Positions 22,499 to 35,400 of a stretch of 64,000 nt of DNA are shown here, piece after piece. The DNA is from Ecdyonurus torrentis. Lineage: Eukaryota > Arthropoda > Insecta > Ephemeroptera > Heptageniidae. The notes under the pieces were generated by a model, which was given only the letters and a program-made list of their open reading frames with translations, did not search any database and was not told the DNA's origin. Position 1 is the first letter of the stretch. Every line of letters begins with the position of its first letter. Position numbers and translations under genes: made by a program. The stretch is from assembly GCA_949318235.1 (NCBI GenBank), contig OX439129.1, positions 32,514,254 to 32,578,253 of the forward strand. The letters are read 5' to 3'.

Positions 22499-23461
22499 TA
22501 GCGGGGTCTCCTCGTCAATATATTCCAATCCAATCTGCAAAATGTGATGAAAGCAACACACTTTCAGGGTTTGTTAGACTGATCATAATGAACATTTCTA
22601 GAATACCATCCCAACCATCAGGTCACCCTTGCGACCTGGGGCGACCTTCAAAGGTGGCGCTTAGGCCCTTTTACGTTTTATTTTTTCCTGGTGTTGATTT
22701 TAGTCCAATTTGAAAATTCTTTTCAATTTTCATTTCCGCATATTATGCTTAATAACGTGAATTTTTTTCAAATTTTTAATTCAAAAAACTTGCCCGGAAA
22801 TCGAAATTAAAGGGAGAATGGGCATACCTGATGCACCTTTAATTAAGAATAACATAAAAACTACCGGCTTTACAAAAAAATGCTTCAAGTAAAAGTTGTA
22901 GAACTCAAAATTTGCTAAATTTTGAATTTTTTTGTTTTTAAGTAGTGCCCATAATTTTGAAAATATTTTAATTTTAGTGCCATTTTAGGGCAATTATTAA
23001 AGCAATATAATGCATATAAATGCTACCTACAAACAATAAATGTAACTAATTTTATAGGAAATACATTGATGGGACTCAATTCAACAATTTAAACTCAAAA
23101 ATGAGTACTCAAAATAAAATTTCAAAATGTCCCGGAATTTCGGGACACTTTTTTTTTGGAAAATTAATTTTTTTATTATTATTTCGAAACTTTTGAAAGT
23201 TAATATAGGGGTTTTTATAAGTTTTTAAGTGTCCCGGAAGTGTCCCGGAATCCAAAAAAATTGCTTTTGACCAAATACAAAATTATTCTAAATAAAAAAG
23301 GGCCTAAGCGCCACCTTTGAAGTTCGCCCCAGGTCGCAAGGGTGACCTGATGGTTGGGATGGTATTCTAGAAATGTTCATTAGGATCAGTCCAACAAACC
23401 CTGAAAGTGTGTTGCTTTCATCACATTTTGCAGATTGCAAAGTCGAGGATACCACGCTATC
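22499..23461. mobile_element. ~960-bp foldback element with CCCGGAA motifs
   Basis: Arms of about 170 bp match inverted: TAGCGGGGTCTCCTCG (22499) with the complement of CGAGGATACCACGCTA (23446-23461), then GCAAAATGTGATGAAAGC, ACCATCCCAACCATCAGGTC and TGGCGCTTAGGCCCTTTT with their complements at 23297-23438. The centre is AT-rich and carries several CCCGGAA motifs, including GTCCCGGAATTTCGGGAC, a near-perfect palindrome near 23129-23147. No open frame of useful length, so it is non-autonomous. Confidence 0.82.
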
Positions 23462-24062
23462 TTGTCAGTCTTGTAGATGAACCTACAAGTTTCACAATTT
23501 TTAGACGCAATTGCTGATAATAATTGTAATAATTGATGGCTTTTTGGGACAAAATCAGGCTACACCTCTGAATTTAACCCAACTGCTTCAGAGTCATTTA
23601 AAATTTTAAATTCATACAAACAAAAGTTTCATTATGTTATTATTTTATTCTCTTATTAAATTATAATTTTTAATCATTTGAATTGCACACACAAAGGCTT
23701 TAAAATTTAACATCTGTTTGTTAGTGTACCATATAATAATGTCACTCTACTTTCAAGTATATATTAAATATATTCTTCAACAAAAATAAATTATTACAAT
23801 TAATAATGAGGGATGATCTTAATATAATCAATTCATATATAAAATCAACGATTTACAATAATAATAATAATACATATACGTGTCATGCAGAAAGTTGCAG
23901 TTCTTGGCACAGCTAACATCGTGCGCAAAGTGCTTAGTTTGTGACCCCTCTATATACCACCTGCAGTTTCTAACATAATTGGTGCTGAATTATTCTCACC
24001 TTCACCTTGAATCAAGTATAGGATTCCGGTGTGGTGTTACACAAGAAGAAAGAAAAGAACTC

Positions 24063-24170
24063 ATAATAATAATAATAATTGATTTTTATTAAGAGGCCAA
24101 AAAAGGTACATACCCACTTACATGGTCCTCTGACTTCTAATTTAACAATAATCACTTTGTCAGAGTGTTT
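24063..24170 (-). mobile_element. retrotransposon 3'-end-like repeat, copy 1
   Basis: Read on minus this is GTCAGAGGACCATGTAAG, GGGTATGTACC, GGCCTCTTAATAAAAATC, followed by (TTA)n. A 3' tail with AATAAA and a TTA microsatellite is typical of the ends of non-LTR retrotransposons. Copy 2 follows about 310 bp away in the same orientation. No reverse transcriptase is present, so both are 5'-truncated. Confidence 0.55.
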
Positions 24171-24280
24171 CATAATTTCAGCTTTACGCAGTACATAAAA
24201 TTATAAGTTTCTTATTAATTAAATACTATTCAAAATATTAATCAACTTTACAGATATTCACTGAATAAAATATAACTGAA

Positions 24281-24403
24281 TAGAATAGAATAGAATAGAA
24301 TAGAATAGAATAGAATAGAATAGAATAGAATAGAATAGAATAGAATAGAATAGAATAGAATAGAATAGAATAGAATAGAATAATAATAATAATAATAATA
24401 ATA
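24281..24403. repeat. (TAGAA)20 then (TAA)n
   Basis: Twenty perfect TAGAA pentamers (24281-24380) lead straight into TAA trinucleotides that form the tail of retrotransposon-like copy 2. Confidence 0.93.
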
Positions 24404-24505
24404 AATGGTTTTTATTACGAGGCCAAAAAGGGTACATACCCACTTACATGGTCCTCTGACTTATTCTTGACATAAATATTATCGTCAGAGTATTTAATTT
24501 TTACA
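24381..24505 (-). mobile_element. retrotransposon 3'-end-like repeat, copy 2
   Basis: On minus: TAAGTCAGAGGACCATGTAA, GTGGGTATGTACCC, GGCCTCGTAATAAAAACC, then (TTA)n and then the pentamer array. Close to copy 1 except for small changes. The array appears to have grown out of the element's simple-repeat tail. Confidence 0.55.
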
Positions 24506-24888
24506 ACAAAATCATAGCATACATAAACATATTATATAATATTATTTCACTATAGTGATAAAACATGATAAAGAGCATAATATATATTTCTTATTTACTT
24601 ATTCTTATACAATTATGATAAACACTTTTTACTGACATGTATTTTATGTTTAAAATAATACTAATCAACATATCTTTTACATACTCAAAACGGATATTTA
24701 GACAATTATTGAGTCTTTAATTCTTTTATTCAGACTTAATCAATAAACAAAATTATAGTGTCATTTGATTGCTATTTTTAACTAATAGCGATATCAGCAT
24801 TTTAATGCAACATTTTGTTAATGTGGGAGTTCTAAATTTTTATCCATAAACATGTGTCCCAAATCCACCGACTGACAAGGAAGAACAC

Positions 24889-25070
24889 CCCCGGAACCAA
24901 CCCCCGACGGAAACCCCCCGCACCCGCACTAGAATAGAATAGAATAGAATAGAATAGAATAGAATAGAATAGAATAGAATAGAATAGAATAGAATAGAAT
25001 AGAATAGAATAGAATAGAATAGAATAGAATAGAATAGAATAGAATAGAATAGAATAGAATAGAATAGAAG
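24889..25070. repeat. GC-rich collar plus (AGAAT)28
   Basis: A C-rich segment (about 24889-24930) directly precedes 28 AGAAT pentamers (24931-25070). The same pentamer, in the same orientation, forms the array at 24281, so the two arrays are probably related by duplication or shared retroelement origin. Confidence 0.9.
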
Positions 25071-26690
25071 GTACAGACATTTATCACAGACATTTTATCA
25101 CTAGAGATCAATGAAACACTACAGATTAAAGTAAAAATATTATTTAAACAAACCCTATTTCATTAGCGATACACTGAGCATGCAAAACATTATATATACG
25201 AGCAAAAATAGAAAATTTGTTAATGCAGTAATTTATTATTATAAATATTGATTATAGGCGTCAATATAATTCATAAACTTGATTTTTTTTTAAACTTATT
25301 CTTGAATTAACCGACTCAATTAGAATCTGTTAACTGGTATAGATATCGAGATCTCGTCAGTTTTTCCACCCTATATCTCAAGGATCACCACTTTATTGCG
25401 TTTTAAAACACGTCATCACAAAGAAAACCAATTATATTTTTTAAATCATTTTCTAGTATTTGTCCCATCATAAATCAATAATAATATATAATAAAGGAAA
25501 AATTGTTGAAAATCAATTTAAAAAATTTCGTGATTGTAAAAATTTTAGTTAAATAAAGCAATCAAAGGGAACGATTTTTTTCTCGTTCTTTGAAACATTA
25601 ATTTAATGTTATTAACTTCCTATAAGTTTTTAAATTTAAAAAGAAGTAAAAATTCATATAGTGCCTTTTTTTCTTCTTTTTATAAGAGCAAACCGAAGAA
25701 TCAATTTCCGTTTTACTTGTCATTGTCCTTATTCTTCTTTCTGAATGAGTTAAATTATAAGAAAAGGATGCAAACTTAGTTGCTCTGCTATGTAAAAATG
25801 AATAATTGTGACGTCAGTTCCAGAATTTTTTAATAAAAATTTATTATTAAAGTTTTCTTTAAAAGAAAATGAGGCCAATGTGCATGCATACAAAATACAA
25901 GTAAACTACTTAAAATATGTTCACTCACACAATGTGTTAAAAAATATACTTTACTTGAGAAAAAGAAAATCTTACAATCAAAAATGGTGAGTATGCGCCT
26001 GCAAGTTTCATTGATAGGCTTTCCGCTCAACAATCTAGACTAGATCCTTTACTTCCGCACCGCGAGTATCGTAACGTAAAGAGAAGAATTAATTCTACAA
26101 TGTTTTTAATAATAAATAATTTAATGATAATAATAATAATAATAAAAATATATAATAGAAGTTAACGTTTAATGAACAATCTGATTTTATTGCCACTAAA
26201 TTTATACAAGAAAAATACACAAGAATAAGAACAATATTGCTTATTTGTGTTATACATCAGAGAAAAAACAATTTCTTTACGTAAAGCTTGCAGTCCGAAT
26301 CTGAATATGCATTTTTCCCTTCTCCTTCTCTTTCCTTTTCTTAAAGGGTGTCCATGTGACGAATGCTTTTTTAAAATTGAAAATGGGAAAATGGCTCGTA
26401 CTTGCATTTAATTTATATTCGCAGTATAGTTAATAACGCACATTCTAAAGCAAAATCTTATCCTTAACCTAAATACAGATTAAAAACAAAAATAATAAAA
26501 CTTTTTATTATTATTATTCTGTTATTATTATATTATATTGTTATTTAAAAAGTTATGCACATATTATATTGCTACAAGTTTGATAGAGGGGAGCTTGATA
26601 AAAAAAATGATGCAAGATACGCAGGATGCATATAATTTGCATGTGCCAGCAAAAAATGATGTGGCAGTGATATACAACTGTTAGTACATC
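25071..26690. other. AT-rich intergenic stretch upstream of FAM20C-like gene
   Basis: No gene recognised. It contains a TGACGTCA palindrome at 25809-25816, short (AAT)n near 26130-26150, and a few GC-richer patches near 26040-26075 and 26320-26360. Confidence 0.4.
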
Positions 26691-26694
26691 AGTG

Positions 26695-26966
26695 ACAGAC
26701 GTGGCACGGTTCTCGTGGGGTATTCGCGGTGTTCGCCACTAAAACGTACGACAGACTCGCGTTTAGTCGGGACGGTGCTCACTCTCGCTACATTCGCGCC
26801 TCTCTTTTTCTCCTCGCGCGCCTCTATACTCCCGCTTGACTTTGGTAAAGTTGTATGTAGTGTTTCAGTCTGTTTTTCAGTCACGCCGGAGCTGCCGGCG
26901 GGAGCGCGAGTATATAGCAAGTGTCGAGTAGTTATCTAACATTGTGTATATCATGTTTCCGCGAGA
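26695..26966 (+). promoter_or_regulatory. CpG-rich promoter/5'UTR of the FAM20C-like gene
   Basis: This is a strongly CpG-enriched block in an AT-rich setting (for example CTCCTCGCGCGCCTC and GAGCTGCCGGCGGGAGCGCG). Two TCAGTC/TTCAGTCA initiator-like sequences occur at about 26864-26882. It lies immediately before two small upstream ORFs and the coding exon. The transcription start was not fixed. Confidence 0.55.
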
Positions 26967-26984
26967 ATGAGTGAACCAAGTTGA
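26953..26984 (+). promoter_or_regulatory. two overlapping upstream ORFs
   Basis: ATG TTT CCG CGA GAA TGA (26953-26970) overlaps, in ATGA fashion, ATG AGT GAA CCA AGT TGA (26967-26984). Each encodes five residues. Both sit in the inferred 5'UTR about 110-140 bases before the main ATG at 27091, where they could restrain translation. Confidence 0.5.
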
Positions 26985-27090
26985 CGTAGACACCACGAAG
27001 AGTTTCAAGTTAAAAGCGTCCCCACCCCCTGGTGGTGGTGACACTACATCAAATAAAAGATCTGTCATACTATCGTGGTTATACCACAAA

Positions 27091-27530
27091 ATGAAATTAA
27101 AAGAACGAATTATAATAGGTGCTGCAATATGCACCGTATTATTTACATTATTATTATTAGTAGATTTACAACTAGGTCTTGGTGTATCTGGAAAACATGC
27201 TCCTCTACTTAGTCATGGAAGAGTTAAGTTATCAGCATCAAATCATGGTCCATTTAGTACAGCTGGATTTAAAACAAGATTTTTACAACGAAGTAACAAC
27301 GCATCTAAAGAAGCTGAGTCTCAGGGTGGCACAAGTAATGCTAGTAATAATAACAATGGAACAGCAGGTGGTCCTTCAATTAGCACCAACAAGAAACACC
27401 AACCCACTGAAGCTCCAGATAATTTCAGCGACTTACAAGAGTACTTAGCAGCCCTTATCTTTAAACAGGATGATGAAGAAGACAGAAAGTTCAACCCAAC
27501 TGTCGGAGAGCTGAACAGGATAAAATCTCA
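27091..27530 (+). CDS. FAM20C-like extracellular Ser/Thr kinase, first coding exon
   Basis: Partial gene: 146 codons plus two bases, ending at a consensus donor GTAAGT (27531). ATG 27091 is chosen because the frame is closed by TGA at 26968-26970 and no earlier ATG lies in frame. Residues 1-6 (MKLKER) are basic. Residues about 7-27 are a hydrophobic signal anchor (IIIGAAICTVLFTLLLLVDL), so the protein enters the secretory pathway as a type II or cleaved protein. The stem holds RFLQRSNNASKEAE, Ser/Asn/Gly-rich sequence with N-glycosylation sites, and NFSDLQEYLAAL. It matches the N-terminal pattern of insect FAM20C homologues (Drosophila CG31145), Golgi kinases of secreted S-x-E motifs. The kinase domain is encoded downstream, outside the recognised sequence. 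Confidence 0.8.
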
Positions 27531-30500
27531 GTAAGTAAAAAAAAAAAAAACTTTTTTTATTGTTGTTATTCTTTATGTAATATGGTGTATTCTAGTTTCT
27601 ATATTTTCAAGAAGAAAAAATATAGAAATATAAAGAAAAAGTACCATAAAAAAAAAAGACAGAGTTAAAAGTATATATTGTTATATAGTATCTCGTAAAT
27701 AAAAGCAAAAATAAGAGAGATGATACAATCCGGTCCACGTGCGGTAGCGGAATTCTTTTGTTTTAAAATTAACTTGAATACACATCAGACTCAAAAGTTT
27801 AAATACATCTGAATTCAAAGAATGTATCATTACCGGCTGCTGTACGTACAAAAGTTGCGCAAATTTTTACACTAAAAATATTTATTTAAATACGTAGCAT
27901 TTTATTATTTTTATATAACATTATATATATTATAAAAAAAAATTAATGTTTTACATTATAAATTTATTTATAAAAGTGTATATATATATATGTATACATT
28001 ATAAAAAAAAAGTTCCTGCTCAAAATTTATTTGATGTGAAAAAAAAAAACGATCTTAAAATTTATTTTACATGAAAATAGAAAGAAGTATTTTTTTTTCC
28101 ATAAAGATCAACAAACAACATTGATTGCTTGGGACTTAAAAAAGGACCACGACTCTTGCGATAAGATTATATACAACACTCTGCTCACATCAGCGTATAT
28201 ATAAGCGCCTTGTTAACTGCCGCCCTCGCCCTTAAACAACCTCTATCAAAAATAACCCCAACCTTTTCAGCATTATATCCTAAGCTAGGTGAATATAAAT
28301 AAAAATTAAAATTTTCTCTATATATTATAATAATAATAATAATAAAAAGATCACTCACATAGCATTTTAAGCGTGGTGCCAAAATCGAAAATTTTATTAT
28401 AATTTACTTGGTATTTAACGCTGGTCACTTTTAGCAGGTTTTAGAAATATCCATACCTCAAAGAAGCAGAATAATATCCTTTTATTGCGACAAATAAAAT
28501 AAAATTTATTCAAGTTAAAATTTTAGTTTTATATTCTTGTAAACTATATAAATTTTAAAAACTATAAAAAAAAGCTGATGAAATTGGTGTATTTACAAAT
28601 TTAACGACTATAGTTAATGTTTTTATTTATTTATTTATATTTATTTTATTTTTTAAGTTGACATCCCTCATTTTCTACCCTCATAGTGATGACTGGGAAT
28701 ATAAATATTGGTGAAAGTAAAAAAAATGTACATATATAATGTACATATAATGAAAAACTTTTAATACTTTCACTAAACGTGTGCTCTAATATTATAATAT
28801 AAAATACTTATACTACATGTTATAAATATTATACAATTATTTATCTGTAGTGTATGTGTTGATAAGTTAGTAATGACTTTTTTTTTTTCAACAAGGTTAA
28901 AAATAATCTTATAAATGATTCTTGCAAAATGTAAATATAATATATACATACAGCGCGTGTCAACGTGGTAATTGTATGATCACGGACTGTGTAATCAGAA
29001 TTTATTTAGTTTAATTATTTTTAATTAAAGATAAGGGCTTTTTTATATTGCATAATAATATAGATTTGAATAACAACTATTAATATCTGTTAAATTTGTA
29101 TAGCAAATTCAAAAAACGGTTACAAAATATTAAATCTTATAATGATGTAATAAATTATACTACCATTTTTTAATTTATTTAAAAATGTTTAAAAGTAAGA
29201 CAAAAAACTTTTTATAAAATAGTATTATTGTTTATAAATACATAAAATAATGAGTCAAAAAATATATAAAATACTTTGCTACAAACATACATATTAAAAT
29301 TAATTCATTTGCTATAGATATATATTTATAAAAAAATAAGTACTCGTTCAATAATTATAAGATTTTAAAATACACACCCATCATTTTCTCGTTATAGCCA
29401 TGCGTAATATTTGCTAAAATTAAAATCTATATTATTAATACATTTGAATCTCATCTTGAAATTGGAATCTTGATGGATTTATTTTAAATTGCTTGCAATG
29501 GGAAGATTAATTGCTTTTCAATATCATGTAAAAAAAATACGAAGTTTTAGTTAAAATTTTAATTTAAAATAAAAATTATATGAAATAAATTTACATTTAA
29601 AAATACATGAATAAATGTTGCTTTTGAATAAATTGTTAATATATTAATCTTTATTTATTATTTTTATAAATTGCCTTTATATATTAAATGTATCATTTAT
29701 TTTAAACAGTCATGTTCTCAACAAATATTTTTGTATATTTCATCAGTACATGATAGATTGAAATATTTATTATAATATTTGATCAAAAGTTATTCATATT
29801 TATTTAATAACAACTCTTTTATTTATTATGTTTAATTCGAGCAATGCGCATTATAATAAAAAAAAAGTCATATTGTAATTTTTTTTAAATCAATTTACGA
29901 TTAAATTTTAATTTTAAAACATTTGCGTGCGTTACGTCTTCATTATCATAAAAGTTTTTAATGATTTTTAAATCAGAAATATGAAAAGAAAAAAAAAATC
30001 ATATTATTATACTTTACAATTTAAAAAAAAGGTAAGCTTTAGGAAGAAAAATTATAAAGTTTTGAATCAAGATATTAAATTAGCATTCATATCTTCAAGG
30101 CAACTGTATATGTTTTATTTTAAGGACATTTTCTTCATGCCTGAAGAATTTATGCATACATTTATTTGTATAGTTAAATTTTCATATAAATAGTTTTAAT
30201 CGGGTAAAATACAAACTATTATTAAAAATTATCTTTATATAATTATTATTAATTTAAATTTTTTTGGTGCTTCGTAGAGCATGTATATTTATATAAATTA
30301 TATGAATGAATTTTGTATACGTTTTACAATAAAAACAATTCTTTGTCATTCATTTACATGTATAAATATAAAAATAAATATTCTCAATTGTAATTATTAA
30401 TATATTATTATATACATATTTCAAAATAATTTCTTTATTGTGATAGAACGATAACAATTTTAATCTTTAACATTTTTTTAAGATTTTAGATTGTTTCAAT

Positions 30501-30579
30501 ACCTGTCAGTATATATAATGAACCACTCATAAACAGGAATGAAATACAATGCATTTAAAAAGATAAACTTGCATTTTGG

Positions 30580-30603
30580 TGACCTTTGCAGTTTTCAAGG
30601 TCA
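30580..30603. promoter_or_regulatory. everted pair of nuclear-receptor half-sites
   Basis: TGACCTTTG and TCAAGGTCAAAG are separated by a few bases, giving TGACCT and AGGTCA in everted order with a 12-base gap. TCAAGGTCA fits the extended FTZ-F1/ERR-type half-site (YCAAGGYCR). This is motif evidence only. Confidence 0.3.
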
Positions 30604-32249
30604 AAGTGTTCGCCAGCCCATTTATTGTCATTTTTTTTACACGTGTAACAACCTGGCACAAATTTTGTGTCTCTAGAGCTTATATAATTTTTGTACTGCC
30701 ATGCCTTAAAATTGGGCCTCATGCGCAAACTGCTATATTTTAATTTTTAATTTTTGGGAGAAAAAAAATTGGAAATGTTGAGTAAGTTTATAAAACTGTC
30801 CCAAATAAGTGAACAACATAAAATATCATGATGAGAAAAGTTCAACATTTCATGTCTCATCCCTTATCAAGTTCAAAAAAAAAATACAAATATTTATAGA
30901 AAAGTATGTGTTCTTCTATTTAAGTATAATATACTGAGTCTTATCTTGAATTTTTTACAAGATGTAAAATAAGCGTATATAGCTGTTCTAAAATGTAGAA
31001 AATTAAGATTAAAAATGTATGTGTTTTGTACATAGAGAAAACTAAGGTTTTGTAGGGAAGGAAAAAAACTCATGCATTTAAAGGTAAAGAAAAAAGAAAT
31101 GTTAGAATTTTGATCGTACTCAAGAGACACTTGACTGTAAATGAGACCGCGTCGTTGTGGTAATTGTATTGATCTAAAGAAAATGTTTTTGTTTTGTCCT
31201 TATACATACATACACACATATAAACACTTCTACATCATAATATTAGCACATCACACAAAATTAAGCCTTTGTATAGATGAACACCATCCTAAATTATATC
31301 ATCGGTCACAATTTGGTGTGTATATAAACACTTAATAGCAAATGGAATAAATAATTATTGTTTACTTTGCGTACAGAAATCACATTATTTTCTTAAATTA
31401 TTCACTTTAAAATTACATTTAAAAACATAAAATTTTAAAATTAATTACTAAAAACTCATTACACATGAATTATATATATATTATATTTAAAAACCTTTTT
31501 TTATACAGATTAAAATAAAATTGACATATTAAAATTTTAGCAAATATACCATAATAGTTAATTGAGTTATTTTTATTTTATATAAAAAAAAAAGTTTTAA
31601 AATTGTTTCTTTATTTTGTGTAATTTTAAAAACATAAAAATGAAATGCTATTAAAGTCAATTGAAACATTAGTGTCTGTATTATCTTTATTAATCTAACC
31701 ATGATATTTTTAGAACTATAATGCACTATTGACTACAGTACTGAAGTGGAAGACATAAACGTAAAAGTACACTTGAAATTATTGTATAATTTTATTTCAC
31801 TTAGAAATAAAAATAATAAGCTATACTTTTATGCCCCGCATGAAGTTTGAAGAATTTAGGAAGCCAATGTTTATTTCATCAATTTGTGTATAATATACTA
31901 ACTTTTTCAAGTATATATGAACGATTATAATACAACTTGAAGCAAAAGTTTGAATTGTTACTGACAAATATATTATATTTTAATAATATATAGTATAGAG
32001 GACACAAACATTTTAAAGTTACTTGAAGGAAAAAAAAATAAAAATATTATATTTAAAATTAAATCTCCAGGCTATAAGAAATAAAATCTGTGGTTTATTT
32101 CGTGGCTTTATTGTAACTGTATAGCCCAAACGCTCACATATATGAAATATACAGTTTTGGGTACACGATCCTCTTTACATCTTTGTATATTATGAGAGGA
32201 AAAAGGACAAAAAAATACTATAAAAATAGTAACTTACATATTTACATTC

Positions 32250-32252
<3 letters not shown>

Positions 32253-32346
<94 letters not shown>

Positions 32347-32352
32347 TCTCCC
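32253..32352. repeat. (CT)n microsatellite
   Basis: About 45 CT units with a few CCCT variants at the right end. A 35-bp (GA)n array lies at 32447-32481 in the complementary sense, so the two can pair as a hairpin. Confidence 0.92.
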
Positions 32353-32444
32353 TCGTTCTTCTTCTTTTTTTTGCAATATGCATTATATATAATATACATT
32401 TTCATACAGAGCTTAAATTACAGAGATATAGAGATATACAGGGA

Positions 32445-32485
<41 letters not shown>

Positions 32486-35400
32486 AAACATAACATTAAA
32501 AACTATAATTGAAAAAAAACGGCGATAAAAGTGTTTTGTTTTTATAATTGGGGAGAAAAAAATCAATTTAATTATATCCTATGCTGCTTATGCATCCTTT
32601 TTTTTTTTTATTATTATTATTTTTTTTATGATTTGCTTGTAAAGGCTTGAATTAATTTTTATTTTATTATTTTTTAAAATATTATTTTTATTTTGATATC
32701 ACGCAGAGCGTTGATTCAAATAATAGCTGTCGTTTAATTATTAATTGTATATAGTAAAGTAAAAGTAATACATTCAATATTCAATGCAAAGTTCACTGTA
32801 CTTAATCGTGTAATAAGTAATAAATATATCATAATTGTGTTAATATATAAGTTATTAAATAAAATGTTTGCTGAGGCAATTGCTTTCATTTTCTTGCGCA
32901 CTGTTCAACATTAAAATAAGTGTGAAATTGGTGATATTAGTGCCGCTATAACAAAGTTATATTATACTTTTTTGACTGACTATTATATTTAATGCACGTC
33001 TTGTTTACAACTTGTCGCATCAGTGATTTTGATGACACCTTTGAATACAATATTTTTCCCACGCTTAATATCAATTTGAATAATTTCTTGTATGTTCATG
33101 ATGTTAAATATAATTTGAACATTATATTTGACGCACGCCAAAGAATTTGCAGAATATAATAATAATAATAACATATACTATAAAGTTATAGTACATCACA
33201 TAATATAGTTATAGATGTGTGAGATGATAGTATATATTAGAAGGGACAAGGAGAAGGTTTATGATATTTTGGCTCTTAGCCAGTACAGCATCCAGGGCGT
33301 ATCACACGCAGCAATTGCAAAAACACGGCGCGAGCGGCTTTCTTTCTCTCTTCTATACAAAAAGTTTGCTCCTAAAAGTGAATCACTTGGCCTTCTGTTC
33401 TTAAGTGCACCTAGTAAATTGCAACAACATTTTAGATAATCTTAAAAAGGGGAAAAAATTTAAGTTTTCTTTAAAATTTGCCCCTATTAAATACGTAAAA
33501 TTTATTATATTGCTATTTTGCTTTTTCATTTATTTTGAATTTTATTATAGTAATATAGACTTTGTAAATAAGATAACATCCCAGACTCATGCGTAGTTAA
33601 CGCATTCTAATACTAAAGCTTATAATATACAAAATATCATATTCATAATTAGTTTGCATTTTATCAAACATGAATCTTGATTCTTGAGATATACGAAGCC
33701 CACAACAAGGCAGTCGAGACTTCTGTACAGTACAGTATGTCTGCTATATATATATTTATTATGATGCGCAATCTTTATCAAGACGTATCTTTCTGGCTCG
33801 TATTTTCAGTCCAAAGTCCCACCAAGTGTGTGCTCACATTTATAACAGTATCAATCGTTTATGGTGTTCCAAGCTAATAAGATATTGAAAATCTATATAA
33901 AATACTTCAATTTTAAAACATAGAAAAAAACACACTTTCTTTTCAGCTAGGGGAAGTATAAATAAATAATGGATATATAATATGATGCAGTAATATATTA
34001 TTTATAATTTCACAATGTGATATTTTGTATCACACAGAAGCATCAACTCTTTGTATTTTAAAGATTTAATTTCTATGTATGTGTATTATATTATTTTTAG
34101 TCCATTATAATCCTCTTCTCTCATGATAAGAGTTTCACAAGTTTCTCACGATTCATTGTATTTGATATTCATATTTATTTTTTTTATTCTTTTTTTAAAC
34201 TCTCAACAGTAAGTGTTTATCTCAGAGATTAAAACTTTTGCATTGTAAACATTGAGTATATATCACCAAAGCAAAATATTAATTTGTAAGAATCACAATA
34301 TTATTATTTTCTATTTGTTTAATTTTCTATTTGCTATAAAAAAATTATAAGTAACTGTGAAATATGAAATGAAAAAAAAAATATTTCAAACAAATTTTAA
34401 TACATAATAGTATAAATAAACAAGAATTTTTTAGTACTATATTTTATTTTAACTGTATAATAACATGAAGAAAGTACCACTTTATATATAGAAAGTGTTT
34501 CTTACTTGAGATGTAATACACAATTATAATTAAAAGAAGAAAAGAGAAAAACTGCGGTATTTAATCACTACTTTAAATATGTATAATTATATGTAATAAG
34601 AGTGAAATATAATAAATTGTGGAGAAGATTTTAAACAAAAAAGTTTTTTTTTTTTTTTTCGTGCTAAAATGAATAATGAATAAGTGAGAATGAATGAATT
34701 TATAATTTAGTTTATATATAAACCTAACCACTGTGTCTAACCACAAAAATTTATAATTTTCTGTATTTACAATATTTTAAAAAACTATATTATTTATGCA
34801 TTATTATTATATTGAAGTATGAATTCTACCATTGTTAAGTTAGTTTAAATTCTAAAAGATAATAATTTTACTTTTGTCAATACCACATTTGTGATAGTAT
34901 TATTTAAAGCTCCTGTCTCTTATTAAAACTGGAGCAACATTTTTTTTTTCAACACTACATTAAAAACTATATAATATTATAGTATAATTCCTTTCGCTTA
35001 TTGAAACCTATCTTAACTTTTATGTATTTTTAAACAAAGAAAGCACAAGTGAAGTACATACATTTATATTGGCCCGAATACAAGTTTCAGTCCCTCAAGT
35101 TTAAGAACCGGTTTATGTAACGTGCACAGCTAGTGGCACGCGGGCGTGAGGGGAAATTGTGTTAAAAAAATAGAATGCAACACAGGTGCAAGGTATTGCG
35201 TCGACAGCATAAGAGGCTGGACCATGGCATGTATGCAACTGTGCATTGTAGCCTGTAGTCACAAAATTTTCTCATACAGATATAATGAACTTTTATTGTT
35301 TTCTTTTAATAAATAAAAGTTCGCCATTGTATAATATTATACAGTTAAAAACTCTTTTTCGACTTGTTATTATGCAACAGGATGCATTTTATTAACCTTT

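Noticed and set aside
24281..25070. CRISPR-like regular repeat
   Set aside because: Five-base tandem units with no spacers, in a eukaryotic genome.
24258..25111. FYSIL-type repeat open frames
   Set aside because: Translations of the TAGAA pentamer arrays, not proteins.
27020..27045. CTCF-like CCCCCTGGTGGTGG in the FAM20C 5'UTR
   Set aside because: Matches only part of the core and sits in a short GC-rich palindromic run; too weak to list as a site.
26971..27090. N-terminal extension of the FAM20C-like protein (includes SPPPGGGD)
   Set aside because: The extension begins with GTG directly after an in-frame stop and has no ATG; the family-like start MKLKER is at 27091.
32183..32405. Ser-Leu / Arg-Glu repeat open frames (also at 44.4, 49.2, 59.6 and 59.9 kb)
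   Set aside because: Translations of (CT)n and (GA)n arrays.
33215..33439. 74-codon open frame in a slightly GC-richer patch
   Set aside because: No recognisable domain, no splice context and no homologue that I recognise.
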